64,000 nt of DNA, from positions 2,200,720-2,264,719 of the forward strand of contig NZ_CP017639.1 of NCBI RefSeq assembly GCF_001767255.1, read 5' to 3'. Under the pieces are notes generated by a model. The model worked only from the letters and a program-made list of their open reading frames with translations, searched no databases and was not told the origin of the DNA. Shown here in pieces: positions 32,234-41,980 of this stretch. Both the position numbers and the translations under genes were made by a program. The stretch is from Corynebacterium sp. NML98-0116 (GTDB lineage Bacteria > Actinomycetota > Actinomycetes > Mycobacteriales > Mycobacteriaceae). The number at the start of each line of letters is the position of its first letter. Positions within the stretch are counted from its first letter, which is position 1.

Positions 32234-34418
32234 GCACGCGTTTGACCTGGGCAAGATTGGGGAGGGGCTGCCCGTCGCGAAGGTGATTGGGGAGCTGCCG
32301 CGCACCGGGCCGCTGGTGGTGGAGGCGCCGCCTGGGACGGGTAAGACGACGCTGGTGCCACCGGCGGTGGCAAATGTGTGTGGGAAGACGCTGGTGACGG
32401 CGCCGCGGCGTGTGGCAGTGCGTTCGGCGGCGAAGCGGCTGGCGGACCTGGATGGGTCGCGGCTTGGGCAGCGGGTGGGCTACTCCATTCGTGGTGAGCA
32501 TCGGGATGGTTCGCTGGTGGAGTTTGTGACGCCGGGTGTGCTGCTGAACCGCCTGTTGCAGGACCCTGGCCTGGAGGGCGTCAACGCGGTGATCATCGAC
32601 GAGGTGCACGAGCGTGGCCTGGACACCGACCTGGTGCTGGCCATGTGCATGGAGACTGCCCTGCTGCGCGATGACCTGTACCTGTGCGCCATGTCGGCGA
32701 CGCTGGACGCGCACCGCTTCGCCGACCACATGGGCGCCGAGGTGCTGTCCACGGAGGCGGCGACCTACCCCGTCGAGGTCACATATGCTCCGCACGCTGG
32801 GCGGATGCAGGGTTCGCGCGAGTTCTACCGGCATGTGGCCGCCCTCGCGGAGGCGCCGGAGCGCACCCTGGTGTTCGTGCCGGGGGTGCGGGAGGTGGAG
32901 CTCGTCGCCAGCTTTCTTGACGACGCCACTCCGCTCCACGGCCGCTTGTCCTCCGCGGAGCAGGACGCCGCGCTCTACGGGGATGCTGCGGTGGTGGTGT
33001 CGACGAACGTTGCGGAGTCCTCGGTGACGGTGCCGGGTGTGCGCCGCGTGGTGGATGCCGGGCTTGCCCGGGTGCCGCGGCGGGATGCCCGCGGGATGAC
33101 GGGCTTGGTGACGGTCTCTGCGGCGAAAAGCAGTGCGGACCAGCGGGCGGGCCGCGCCGGTCGCCTGGGGCCTGGCACGGTGGTGCGGGCCTACTCGGAG
33201 GCGGACTACCAGCACTTCCAGCCGGATGTGGCGCCGGAGATCGCGACGAGTGACCTCACGCAGGCGGCGCTGCAATTGGCGGCGTGGGCGTCGCCAGACT
33301 TGCCGCTGCTGGACCCTCCCCCGGCGCACCACTTGGCCGCTGCGCAGGAGACGCTGCGGCTCATCGGCGCGCTGGACGATCAGCACCGCATCACCGCCCT
33401 CGGCGAGAAGCTGGTGCGCATGCCGGTGGATCCGCGGCTGGGGGCCGCGTTGGTGAAGTTCGGCTCGGGCGCTGCGGACACGGTGGCCAAACTCGCCGAC
33501 CAGCCCGCGAAACGCCTGGCCAGACTCGTACACCAGTCAGCGCCGGTGGCGCCTGGCGACGTGATCGCGGCGGCGTACCCCCAGTGGGTGGCCAAGCGCG
33601 ACGGTAATGAGTACCTGCTTGCTTCAGGAACGAGGGCGCGGCTGGACGTGCCGATCGGCGCCCCGGAGTGGATCGCGGCCGCAGAGGTGCAGCGCACTGC
33701 GCGGGGTGCGGTGATCCGCGCGGCGGAACCGCTCGCGATGCCGCAGGAGCGCGTCGAGGAGCACGTGCGCGCATCGCTCGTGGACGGGAAAGTGCGCGCA
33801 CGCAGGGTCAAAGCCATCGGTGCCATCGAGCTGAGCGCCACCCCGATCCGCCCCGAACCCCACGAGGTGGAAGAGGCACTGCGCGACATCAGCTTCGAGG
33901 ATTTCACGCTTGATAGCGCCGCCCTGGCGCTTAAGCAGCGCCTCGATTTCCTGCACGCCACCATCGGCGAGCCGTGGCCGGACGTGACCAAGGGCGACTA
34001 CTCGCTGGAGGTGGCGCAGTTGGCCAGGGGGGCGTCGATAAGAGAGCTGGACATGCGGCAGGCGCTGATGCGGCAACTGCCGTGGCCGGAGGCCTCAAAG
34101 CTCGACGAGCTGGCGCCGACGCGCATCGCGCAAGGCAAACTCGACTACTCGACGGGCCGACCCGTCGTGCGGCTGAAACTGCAGCTGGCGTTCGGGCTGG
34201 CGGACTCGCCAGTGATTGGCGGGCAGCGGGTGCTGTTCCACCTACTCTCCCCTGCTGGGCGCGAGCTGGCGGTCACTGACGACCTGCGCAGTTTTTGGAA
34301 CGGGCCCTACCAGGACGTGCGTAAGGAGATGCGTGGGCGCTACCCGAAGCACCCGTGGCCGGAGGACCCGTGGACGGCGACGCCTACTGCTCGGACGAAG
34401 CGCACGCTGAATAAATGA
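32226..34418 (+). CDS. hrpB: ATP-dependent helicase HrpB (DEAH/RHA family)
   Basis: 730 residues. Walker A in APPGTGKTTLVPPA (about 36-49), motif II DEVH in IIDEVHERGLDTDL, motif III MSATLD, motif VI DQRAGRAGRLGPG, then helicase-associated and C-terminal HrpB domains (NGPYQDVRKEMRGRYPKHPWPEDP). Somewhat shorter than the E. coli protein. ATG 32226 overlaps the acetyltransferase stop. The role in RNA metabolism is not defined in this group. The 3' end overlaps the convergent surface-protein gene by 35 bases. Confidence 0.92.
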   Translation: MPEHAFDLGKIGEGLPVAKVIGELPRTGPLVVEAPPGTGKTTLVPPAVANVCGKTLVTAPRRVAVRSAAKRLADLDGSRLGQRVGYSIRGEHRDGSLVEFVTPGVLLNRLLQDPGLEGVNAVIIDEVHERGLDTDLVLAMCMETALLRDDLYLCAMSATLDAHRFADHMGAEVLSTEAATYPVEVTYAPHAGRMQGSREFYRHVAALAEAPERTLVFVPGVREVELVASFLDDATPLHGRLSSAEQDAALYGDAAVVVSTNVAESSVTVPGVRRVVDAGLARVPRRDARGMTGLVTVSAAKSSADQRAGRAGRLGPGTVVRAYSEADYQHFQPDVAPEIATSDLTQAALQLAAWASPDLPLLDPPPAHHLAAAQETLRLIGALDDQHRITALGEKLVRMPVDPRLGAALVKFGSGAADTVAKLADQPAKRLARLVHQSAPVAPGDVIAAAYPQWVAKRDGNEYLLASGTRARLDVPIGAPEWIAAAEVQRTARGAVIRAAEPLAMPQERVEEHVRASLVDGKVRARRVKAIGAIELSATPIRPEPHEVEEALRDISFEDFTLDSAALALKQRLDFLHATIGEPWPDVTKGDYSLEVAQLARGASIRELDMRQALMRQLPWPEASKLDELAPTRIAQGKLDYSTGRPVVRLKLQLAFGLADSPVIGGQRVLFHLLSPAGRELAVTDDLRSFWNGPYQDVRKEMRGRYPKHPWPEDPWTATPTARTKRTLNK

Positions 34419-35067
34419 TGCCACCGCCGACTAGGCCAGCGACCGTCAGCACCGACGCGATGCCGAGGTCCGCATTGCGGCGGTTGTACTGGCGCGGTTT
34501 GAGGTGAATCTTGACTGGCTGTGGCAGGTTCGTGATCTGCAAGTTGATGCTGTCCTGCACCGCAACGATTGGTAGCCCCATTTGGGTGGCGAAGCCGAGC
34601 GGGATCAGTGCCAGCAGCGGAATGCCCACTGCCAAGGAAGTCTTGGAACACTTCGGCGTGATCTGCTCAAAACCGAGCGGCTTCAGGAAGTCCGGCGCCA
34701 CGCCTTCATCCGTTCCCGGGTTCGCCACAGCGACTCGGACCGGGATGATTTCCGTGGATTCGTCGCCGTAGTGGGCAACGACTGGCCACTGGTAATCGCC
34801 AGGATCGACGCCAACAGATGGCGTCAGCTCGATGGAGCCATCGGCTTCAGAAAGGTGTGCCCAGCTGGGGATACTCGTGCCGCTGTACCAGGCTTGGCCC
34901 CTCGGCAGCGGTGGGGGTAGTGTTTCCGTACTACCGATAGTTACGGTTGTAACGGGGTAATTGCCCTGCACGATCGCCTGTCCGTGCGCAGTTTCTACCG
35001 CCACGGCGTGTGGGGAGGTGCAGGCAAGCATGACTGCACACGCAGCTGCTGTAATCCGGCCACGCAT
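34384..35067 (-). CDS. Secreted Rib-like-domain protein with C-terminal two-helix anchor
   Basis: 227 residues from ATG 35067, which has AAGGAGGT at the right distance; upstream ATGs lack one. Signal peptide to about residue 30. One Rib/alpha-like module: IPSWAHLSEADGSIELTPSVGVDPGDYQWPV and VAHYGDESTEIIPVRVAV. The C-terminus has PKCSKTSLAVGIPLLALIPLGF, a polar loop and GLVGGGIIYSACASS. The Cys-flanked pair of helices and the GxPLL-xIP-xxx-Q-G core match the C-terminus of the 850-residue protein at 3147-5699. Confidence 0.8.
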   Translation of the reverse strand: MRGRITAAACAVMLACTSPHAVAVETAHGQAIVQGNYPVTTVTIGSTETLPPPLPRGQAWYSGTSIPSWAHLSEADGSIELTPSVGVDPGDYQWPVVAHYGDESTEIIPVRVAVANPGTDEGVAPDFLKPLGFEQITPKCSKTSLAVGIPLLALIPLGFATQMGLPIVAVQDSINLQITNLPQPVKIHLKPRQYNRRNADLGIASVLTVAGLVGGGIIYSACASSEQ

Positions 35068-35120
35068 GACCGACCTCCTTCGACGCTTCACGGCTCTCAT
35101 CATAAGGTAACTTATTCTCC

Positions 35121-36584
35121 ATGACTAATGCCCAATCACACACGGTGACCATGTGGACCCTGGTGTCGCTCATTATTGGTTCCACCATTGGCTCCGGCAT
35201 CTTCGCCTTGCCGCAAAATATTGGCTCCGTGGCGAGCCCCGGCGCAATGCTCATCGGCTGGGTTATCGCCGGGGTGGGCATGCTCTCCATCGCGTTCGTG
35301 TTCCAGATCCTGGCGCGGCGCAAACCGCACCTGGACTCGGGCGTATACTCCTACGTGCGCGCTGGCCTCGGCGACTTCATCGGGTTCACCTCTGGTCTGG
35401 GCTACTGGTTGGGTTCCGTGATGGCGCAGGTGGGCTACGCCACCCTGTTCTTCTCCACGGTGGCCTACTACTTCGCCCCGTTGAATAACCGGTGGGTGTT
35501 GGCCGCGGCGGTATCCGTGATGACGTGGGGCATCTTCATCATGCTGACCCGCGGCGTGAAGCAGGCGGCCGTGATGAACGTGGTCACCACGGTGGCCAAG
35601 CTGGTGCCGATCCTCTGCTTCATCGTCCTGGTCGCCTTCCTCGGCTTCTCCTGGGACAAGTTCACCTTGGACTTCTGGGGAGAGGGCTCGACGATCCCGT
35701 TCTCGCAGCAGCTGCAGGGCATCATGCTCTACACCGTATGGGTGTTCATCGGCATCGAGGGCGCCTCCGTGTACTCCAAGCAGGCGAAGACCCGCAAGGA
35801 CGTGGGCCGCGCGACCATCATCGGCTTCCTGTCGGTGCTGTTGCTGCTGGTCTTAGTGTCCACGCTGTCCTACGGCGTGCTCACTCAGGAGGAGCTGGCG
35901 GCACTGCCGGAGAACTCGATGGGTGCCGTGCTTGAGGCGGTCGTCGGCCCGTGGGGCGGCGTGTTCATCTCTATCGGCCTGTGCCTGTCGGTGCTGGGCG
36001 CGTACGTGTCCTGGCAGATGCTGTGCGCCGAGCCGATCGTGCTCATGGCGAACGACGGCCTGCTGCCGCAGTCGCTCGGCGTGGCCAACAAGGCGGGCTC
36101 CCCGTTCCGCGCGCAGCTGATCTCCACCGTGGTGATCCAGCTGTTCGTGATCATCTTCTTCGCCAACGAGACGTCCTATAACGCGATGGTGCAGCTGGCG
36201 ACCATCATGTACCTGCTGCCGTACATCTTCTCCTCGCTGTACCTCATCCTGCTCGCGGTGCGCGGTAAGGGGCTTAACCACCCGAACGCGGGCGTGCGTT
36301 TCGACGACTCCGGTCCGGAGGTCAGCCGCAGCGACAACCAGCGCCACCTCATCGTCGGCGCGGTCGGTTTCGTGTACTCGATGTGGCTGATCTACGCTGC
36401 CGACCCGGTCTACGTGCTCTTCGGCGCGCTCGCCGTGGTCCCGGGCATCATCCCGTACGTGTGGACGCGCCTCGCGAACAAGGAGCGCCTCTTCAACAGC
36501 TTCGAGTGGGTTGTGGTGGCGATCGTGATCGCGGGCGCTATCGCAGCCGTGGTCGGCCTGGCCAACGGCTCCCTGCAGCTCTAG
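35121..36584 (+). CDS. APC-family basic amino-acid/ornithine antiporter
   Basis: 487 residues, about 12 helices. The start MWTLVSLIIGSTIGSGIFALPQNIG carries the APC substrate motif GSGIF. DSGVYSYVRAGLGDFIGFTSGLGYWLGS, and later FIGIEGASVYSKQAKTRKDVGRAT, match the arginine/ornithine antiporter group (ArcD/YdgI type). No arginine-deiminase gene adjoins, so the substrate pair is inferred from family only. TAAGGT lies 12 bases before ATG. Confidence 0.87.
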   Translation: MTNAQSHTVTMWTLVSLIIGSTIGSGIFALPQNIGSVASPGAMLIGWVIAGVGMLSIAFVFQILARRKPHLDSGVYSYVRAGLGDFIGFTSGLGYWLGSVMAQVGYATLFFSTVAYYFAPLNNRWVLAAAVSVMTWGIFIMLTRGVKQAAVMNVVTTVAKLVPILCFIVLVAFLGFSWDKFTLDFWGEGSTIPFSQQLQGIMLYTVWVFIGIEGASVYSKQAKTRKDVGRATIIGFLSVLLLLVLVSTLSYGVLTQEELAALPENSMGAVLEAVVGPWGGVFISIGLCLSVLGAYVSWQMLCAEPIVLMANDGLLPQSLGVANKAGSPFRAQLISTVVIQLFVIIFFANETSYNAMVQLATIMYLLPYIFSSLYLILLAVRGKGLNHPNAGVRFDDSGPEVSRSDNQRHLIVGAVGFVYSMWLIYAADPVYVLFGALAVVPGIIPYVWTRLANKERLFNSFEWVVVAIVIAGAIAAVVGLANGSLQL

Positions 36585-36600
36585 TCAGCTCTCAGCAGCT

Positions 36601-37191
36601 CTAATCGTTTCGGCGGTCCGGGTCCACAGCTAGCTGTGGCCACAGGACCGTCGCGGTATTTTCGGCGTGCCGCTCGGCGGAGGCCTCACTGAACGCCTGG
36701 CGCATAACAATGCCGCCGAGCAGCATGCCCACGAAGGCGTACGGGTTGATGTTCGGGTTATACAGGCCCTCGTCCATCCCCTTGCGGATCCCCTCCACCA
36801 TCCGTTCGAGGATTTCGGTTTCAAGGCGCAGACGCCACTGCGACACGAAAGGCTCTGCGCTGGCGATGATGGAGCCGATCAGCCGCACACCCAGCGTCTC
36901 GTCGAGGTAGCGCTGCAGGTCAATCATGTATTTTACGAACTCAGCGCGCGTGGTGGGGAGGTAGATCGGGATCTGGAGCGCGATTGAGTCCAGCGCCGCG
37001 GTGATCATTTCGCGGCGGTCAGCGTAACGGCGGTAGATCGTCGTCTTTGCGACGCCACAATCCGCCACAACCTCGTCGATCGTTACAGAGTGCAACCCGC
37101 GATCGCGGGCGATGCTGAGCACCGACGCGAAAATTTTCTGCTCGGTTGCCGCCCTACGAGCCGGCCTAAGAATCTTCTGCTGCTTTTCCAC
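36601..37191 (-). CDS. TetR family regulator
   Basis: 196 residues from GTG 37191. HTH region VLSIARDRGLHSVTIDEVVADCGVAKTTIYRRYADRREMITAALD (about 25-70) and a helical ligand-binding part. It lies 7 bases after the TSUP permease stop on the same strand, so it is probably co-transcribed with that permease and may control it or the divergent AbrB-type gene. Confidence 0.88.
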   Translation of the reverse strand: MEKQQKILRPARRAATEQKIFASVLSIARDRGLHSVTIDEVVADCGVAKTTIYRRYADRREMITAALDSIALQIPIYLPTTRAEFVKYMIDLQRYLDETLGVRLIGSIIASAEPFVSQWRLRLETEILERMVEGIRKGMDEGLYNPNINPYAFVGMLLGGIVMRQAFSEASAERHAENTATVLWPQLAVDPDRRND

Positions 37192-37198
37192 GCCGCCA

Positions 37199-37945
37199 TT
37201 ATTGCATGAATTCTTGCCACCCAAGCCGCGCGCATAGAACAACTACGAGCGTCAATAAGGCGATTCGGACCAACTTGGACCCGCCCTGCAGCACGGTGCG
37301 CGCGCCGAGCTGCGCGCCGATCACGTTCGCGATCGCGAGCGCGATTGCCAGCGACCAGTCCACGTAGCCCCCGGCGATGAACACTCCGAGCGCGCCGATG
37401 TTCGTCGCGGTGTTGACCACCTTCGCCATCGCCGCGGACTCGAGGAAGGTTTGAGAGAACACAGCTGTAAACGCCATGATGAGGAACATGCCGGTGCCGG
37501 GGCCGAAGACGCCGTCGTACCCACCGACGAGCAGGGCCACCGCGACGCCGAGCGCCACCCGGCGCGGCGTGATGATGCGGTTGCCCTCCGACCCAAACGA
37601 GGGCTTACACACCACGAAGATGCCCACTGCCAGCAGTAACACAATGATGAGTGGGCGTATCACGGAGTCGCTGACGAGCGCGACGGCCAGCGCACCGCCC
37701 GCGGAGGCGCACATCGCGGCGAGCGCGAAGCCCCACGTGCAGCGCGGAACCCCAACCTTGCGCACCATGGTGACCGCGGCGGAGGAGGTGCCGGTGAACG
37801 CCGCGAACTTATTCGTCGCCAGGACGGCGGCGGCAGGCATGCCGGTGGTGGACATCAGCACAGGGATGAGCACCAGGCCACCGCCGCCGATGACGGCGTC
37901 AATCCAGCCGGCGGTCAGTGATGCAATCAGCAGGGCGACAATCAT
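37199..37945 (-). CDS. TSUP family permease (TauE/SafE)
   Basis: 248 residues, about eight helices. GWIDAVIGGGGLVLIPVLM at the start and GGYDGVFGPGTGMFLIMAF in the middle are the duplicated TauE/SafE halves. Exports or imports sulfur-containing or organic acids; substrate unknown. Divergent from the AbrB-type transporter with 25 bases between starts. Confidence 0.9.
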   Translation of the reverse strand: MIVALLIASLTAGWIDAVIGGGGLVLIPVLMSTTGMPAAAVLATNKFAAFTGTSSAAVTMVRKVGVPRCTWGFALAAMCASAGGALAVALVSDSVIRPLIIVLLLAVGIFVVCKPSFGSEGNRIITPRRVALGVAVALLVGGYDGVFGPGTGMFLIMAFTAVFSQTFLESAAMAKVVNTATNIGALGVFIAGGYVDWSLAIALAIANVIGAQLGARTVLQGGSKLVRIALLTLVVVLCARLGWQEFMQ

Positions 37946-37970
37946 GCACTAAAGAGTAATATCAACAGCC

Positions 37971-38996
37971 ATGCTTCGTTGGTGTGTGGTCGTCCCGGTG
38001 TCAATCGCGCTCGGTTGGGCCTTCAGCGCGCTGCACCTTCCGGCCGCGTGGATCCTGGGGGCGATCGTCGCATCGGGCGCGGTGGCGCTGCGCAGCGGGC
38101 GCGACCTTCCCATCAACGAGCTCCTGTTCACGTGCACCCGCGGCGTGATCGGCGTACTGGCGGCGCTGCCACTGGTGGGCATCCCCCCGAAGACGCTGTT
38201 GCCGTTCCTGCTGCCCGGCCTGCTGGCCGCGGCGAGCATGATCGGGTTGGCCTACGTGGGCGGCGCGGTGCTCGCGCGCAAGGGAATCTCGCAGGAAACC
38301 GGGGTGTTGTCGCTGCTCGCGGGCGGTGCGTCGCTCATGCCGGTCATCGCGAAGGAGATTGGTGCCGACGTCCGCTACGTCGCTCTGACGCAGTACCTGC
38401 GCCTGCTCGTCGTGTCGATGACGCTGCCGGTGGTGGCGGGGCTGCTCACTACCAAGCACGCCTCCGCCACGGAGCATCTGGAGCCCTACTGGTGGATGTG
38501 GTTGCTGGTGCCGGCGCTGGTGGCGGTTGGGCAGCCGATCGCGAAGGTGCTGCACATCCCGAACCCGTCGATTTTCGGCCCGATGATCGTCACCGCAGTG
38601 GTCGGCTCCTTCATGGACGTGGTCATCGTTCCGCCGGAGCCGCTGAACATCGCGGCGTTCTTGTGCATTGGCTGGGCGTGCGGCGGCGGCCTATCCGTAC
38701 CTGCCCTGAAGCAGTTCTCCCGCCTGCTGCCCATCACGATCGTCTACATCGCCGCCCTCATGGCAGCCTGCGCCGGACTGGGCTGGCTGCTGGCGCTGTG
38801 GCTGAATATCAGCTTCTACGAGGGGTACCTGGCCACCACGCCAGGCGCACTCGAGACGGTGCTGGCACTCACCGCGGAGGGCGGGGTGGGCCCGGCGGTC
38901 GTGGCGGTCCAGCTGATCCGCCTGATCTGCATCCTGCTGTTCGCGGGTTACCTGCCGAAGTTGGTCAACTGGCAGAATCGCAAACGCAACGGCTAG
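37971..38996 (+). CDS. AbrB family transporter (AbrB_dom duplicate)
   Basis: 341 residues, about ten helices in two repeated halves: LHLPAAWILGAIVASGAVAL and LHIPNPSIFGPMIVTAVVGSFMDV. GALETVLALTAEGG is the second-half signature. TAATAT (37957-37962) precedes ATG by 8 bases. A putative ammonia monooxygenase label sometimes used for this family is misleading. Function unknown. Confidence 0.85.
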   Translation: MLRWCVVVPVSIALGWAFSALHLPAAWILGAIVASGAVALRSGRDLPINELLFTCTRGVIGVLAALPLVGIPPKTLLPFLLPGLLAAASMIGLAYVGGAVLARKGISQETGVLSLLAGGASLMPVIAKEIGADVRYVALTQYLRLLVVSMTLPVVAGLLTTKHASATEHLEPYWWMWLLVPALVAVGQPIAKVLHIPNPSIFGPMIVTAVVGSFMDVVIVPPEPLNIAAFLCIGWACGGGLSVPALKQFSRLLPITIVYIAALMAACAGLGWLLALWLNISFYEGYLATTPGALETVLALTAEGGVGPAVVAVQLIRLICILLFAGYLPKLVNWQNRKRNG

Positions 38997-39000
38997 CAGG

Positions 39001-40692
39001 CTAGTCGTGGTGGTTGAGCACCTCGTGGGCCAGCATGTCCATCGGCATCGACCCGAACTTGAGCGCCTTGTCGTGGAACTGGCGCAGCGTCATGCCCTGC
39101 TCCAGGGCGCTGTCGCGCAGTGAGCACCAGTCGCGGTAGCCGATGGCGTAGCTCGGCGCCTGGCCCGGCCAGCCCAGGTAGCGGTCCAGTTCGAAGGCGA
39201 TGTGGGACTCTGGCATGGCGGAGTTGTCGCGCAGGAACGCCTTGGCGTAGGCGGCGTCCCACACGCCGGTGCCGTCCGGGGTGGCCTTCTTGAGGTGGAC
39301 GCCGATGTCGATCATGACGCGGGCGAGGCGGAGCCGGCGGGCGTCGAGAAGCCCCATGCGGAAGCCTGGGTCGTCGAAGTGGCCGTGCTCCCCCATGAGC
39401 TCCTCGGCGTAGAGCGCCCAGCCCTCGCCGTGTGCGGAGTTCCAGCACGCGGTGCGACGCCACAGGTTGAGGTCGTTGCGCTGCATGAGCGCGGTGCCGA
39501 TCTGCAGGTGGTGGCCCGGGATACCCTCGTGGAAGACGGTGGTGAGCTCCTGCCAGGTGTGGAACACTTCCTGGCCCTCCGGCACTGACCACCACATGGT
39601 GCCGGGGCGGATCAGGTCGTCGGACGGCGGGGTGTAGAAGATGCCGCCGGAACCGGCGTGGTCAATCGCGCACTCTACCTTGTGCAGGCCCTCCGGGATG
39701 GTGACGTCAACGCCGTCGAGGTCCCGCATGACCTGCTCGTTGACGGAGTTCATCCACTCCAGCAGGGCGTCGGTGCCGCGCAGGGTGTAGCGCTCCTCCT
39801 CGTTGAGACGCTTGTACGCACCCAGGATGGTGGCGTCCGGGCCGTAGAGCTTCTGCGCGAGCGCGCGCTGCTCAGCGACGGTTTCCTTCAGCTGCTCCTT
39901 GGCCCAGGTGTAGGCCTCGTCGAGGTTGATGCCGCGGCCCAAGAAGAACTCGGAGAAGAGTTCGTAGCGGTCGCGGCCGACGGCGTCGTCGTGGCGGCCG
40001 TGTGGCGCGAGCTCGGTGGACAGCCAGGTGGCCATCTCGTCGAATGCAGCCTTCGCCTTTTCGACGACGGCCGAGTCCTCCGGCAGACCCAGCTGGTCGA
40101 AGACGCTGTCGTCGTCGGTGAGGTCGCCGCACTGCTTGATCACGGCTTCGATCTGGCGGTACGCAGGCACATTGCCTGCCGACGCCGCCTCCGAAAGCGA
40201 CGCGCGATAGCCCGCGAGCGCCGCCGGCACCTTGGACAGGCGCGCCTCAATGTGTTCGAAGTCCTCCTTGCTCACCTTCGGCATCAGCGCGAAGGAGTCG
40301 CGGATGGTCTGCACCGGCGAATCGATGTTGTTGAGCTGGCGCAGGTCCTCGCCCTGGTGGTGCAGCTCCAACTTGAATGCCATCCGGTCGCGCAGCAGCG
40401 AAGCGGTGAGATTGTCGACGTCGTCGAAGTCGTCTTCGTCGTCGGAGGCGTCCGTGGAGTCGTTGAGCGCGTCGACGTCGGCGACGACGTCACGGATGCG
40501 GTCGGCGACTTCGCCGTAGTACTCGGGGCTGAAGTCCTGCAGGTCGCAGTCGTGGCCTTCGAGGCCGATCTCCGTTGCCAGGGTAGGGATCAGCTCGGCG
40601 AGGTCGTAGAGAAAGTCTTCGCAGGTGGCGTCGAGTAGCGAAGGCTCGCGTTCTGACTGGGATGCGTGCTCCTCAAGCAAAGGATTGGTCAT
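39001..40692 (-). CDS. DUF885 family protein, putative zinc carboxypeptidase
   Basis: 563 residues from MTNPLLEEHASQ. Helical N-terminal half, then the conserved VFHEGIPGHHLQIG motif, whose HExxxxH-like set suggests a zinc peptidase, and ARRLRLARVMIDIGVH downstream. No signal peptide, so cytoplasmic. Members include Dcp-like and X-Pro acting enzymes; the substrate is not inferable. Confidence 0.85.
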   Translation of the reverse strand: MTNPLLEEHASQSEREPSLLDATCEDFLYDLAELIPTLATEIGLEGHDCDLQDFSPEYYGEVADRIRDVVADVDALNDSTDASDDEDDFDDVDNLTASLLRDRMAFKLELHHQGEDLRQLNNIDSPVQTIRDSFALMPKVSKEDFEHIEARLSKVPAALAGYRASLSEAASAGNVPAYRQIEAVIKQCGDLTDDDSVFDQLGLPEDSAVVEKAKAAFDEMATWLSTELAPHGRHDDAVGRDRYELFSEFFLGRGINLDEAYTWAKEQLKETVAEQRALAQKLYGPDATILGAYKRLNEEERYTLRGTDALLEWMNSVNEQVMRDLDGVDVTIPEGLHKVECAIDHAGSGGIFYTPPSDDLIRPGTMWWSVPEGQEVFHTWQELTTVFHEGIPGHHLQIGTALMQRNDLNLWRRTACWNSAHGEGWALYAEELMGEHGHFDDPGFRMGLLDARRLRLARVMIDIGVHLKKATPDGTGVWDAAYAKAFLRDNSAMPESHIAFELDRYLGWPGQAPSYAIGYRDWCSLRDSALEQGMTLRQFHDKALKFGSMPMDMLAHEVLNHHD

Positions 40693-40825
40693 GGGTAGGC
40701 AGTGTAACCGAGGGACACGCTGAATGTGCACCTCTACACCCCATACAAACCGCATTGTCTACCGAGACGGCCCACTCTAGCTCGATAACTGGACAAAGCG
40801 GTCTACTACCGGTACATATATTCAC

Positions 40826-41896
40826 ATGCCTGCGACACGGACAGCGTTCCATCACCCAACAACCCCCGCCGCCAAGTGCCTGCACCTCATTCGCCTGCAG
40901 GAACAGTGCGTGCGACGAGACCTGATCGCAGCCACCGGCCTCTCGCAGCCCACCATCACCCGCGCCGTCACCGCGCTGGCAAACTCCGGCTACATCGTGG
41001 AACGCGGCGACCTGTCCGAGTCCACCGGCCGGGGCAGGCCCACCATGCCGCTCGAGCTCGGGGAACCGAACTCGCTGTACGCCGGGGTGGCCGTCGGCAC
41101 CTTGAGCACCTACATCGCGCTGTTCGACCTCAAGGGGCGCACCCTGCGCAGCATCGATGTGGACATCCCCGTCGCACACATGAGTCCGGATGACTTCGTG
41201 CAGCACATCATGGCCGGGCTACACCGCCTCAGCGCCGGGATGGGCCGCCCGCTCGCAACCGTCGGCGTGACTACCTCGGGCACCGTCAACGAGGACGGCG
41301 AGGTCACCGCGGCAAACCTCGGCTGGCACGGGGTGCCGATCCGCCAGCAGATGCGGGAGCAGTTCGGCGTGCCCGTCGAGGTCGTCTCCATCAGCCAGGC
41401 GATCGTCGGCTCGGAGATGCAGTCGAGCCTGGACATCGACACCCCGCCGGTGATGGCGCTGTTCGCCGATGACTCGCTGGCCTGCGCAATGTCCACCCCG
41501 ACCGGCGTGATGGCCATCGACGTCGCCAGCGATCACCTGACCACGCAGGGGCTCCTCAACGCCATCGGACAGTCGGCAGTACAGTCACTGCAGGAGGTCG
41601 TCGCGCTCGCGGAGCAGCAGTCGGCCACGCGCCAGGCGCTCGACCAGCGCGCACGCGGCCTCGGCTCACTCGTGGCCACGCTTGCCGACGCCCACACCCC
41701 CAGCACCGTCGTCGTCGCCGGCAGCGCCTTCATCGACGACCCGCAGGCGCCCGCCACGTTCGCGCGCACGGTGGTCAGCGAGGCCGAGCGCGCCCCGAAG
41801 CTGCGCATGATCCCTTCGCACCGCGAGATCGTGCGGGACATCGCGCGCGCGGTTGCACTGGATAAAGTGCTACGTGAACCGCTCTGTCTAGTTTAG
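40826..41896 (+). CDS. ROK-type transcriptional regulator, degenerate sugar-kinase domain
   Basis: 356 residues. Winged helix at about 15-75 (CVRRDLIAATGLSQPTITRAVTALANSGYIVERG), then a ROK fold (YAGVAVGTLSTYIALFDLKG; VGVTTSGTVNEDGEV). The phosphate loop DxGxT is AVGTLST and the zinc-binding CxCGxxGC cluster is absent, so it should be a pure regulator. The adjacent symporter gene, 84 bases downstream and preceded by a long inverted repeat, is the likely target. Confidence 0.82.
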   Translation: MPATRTAFHHPTTPAAKCLHLIRLQEQCVRRDLIAATGLSQPTITRAVTALANSGYIVERGDLSESTGRGRPTMPLELGEPNSLYAGVAVGTLSTYIALFDLKGRTLRSIDVDIPVAHMSPDDFVQHIMAGLHRLSAGMGRPLATVGVTTSGTVNEDGEVTAANLGWHGVPIRQQMREQFGVPVEVVSISQAIVGSEMQSSLDIDTPPVMALFADDSLACAMSTPTGVMAIDVASDHLTTQGLLNAIGQSAVQSLQEVVALAEQQSATRQALDQRARGLGSLVATLADAHTPSTVVVAGSAFIDDPQAPATFARTVVSEAERAPKLRMIPSHREIVRDIARAVALDKVLREPLCLV

Positions 41897-41918
41897 ATTT
41901 GACGCGTTTCTAGAGGAT

Positions 41919-41970
41919 AGGTGTAGAATTTAGCTTCGTTTAATACCGATTAGTCTATAAATCTACACCT
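41919..41970. promoter_or_regulatory. Inverted repeat AGGTGTAGA-TTTA upstream of the symporter gene
   Basis: AGGTGTAGAATTTA (41919-41932) and TAAATCTACACCT (41958-41970) flank 25 bases. The right arm directly adjoins the GGAGA ribosome site. A candidate operator for the ROK regulator, or an mRNA stem that masks the ribosome site. Confidence 0.6.
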
Positions 41971-41980
41971 GGAGAACTTC

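Noticed and set aside
39658..40638. Open frame of 326 codons opposite the DUF885 gene
   Set aside because: Low-complexity Val/Leu/Arg product without a start signal; shadow of the real gene.
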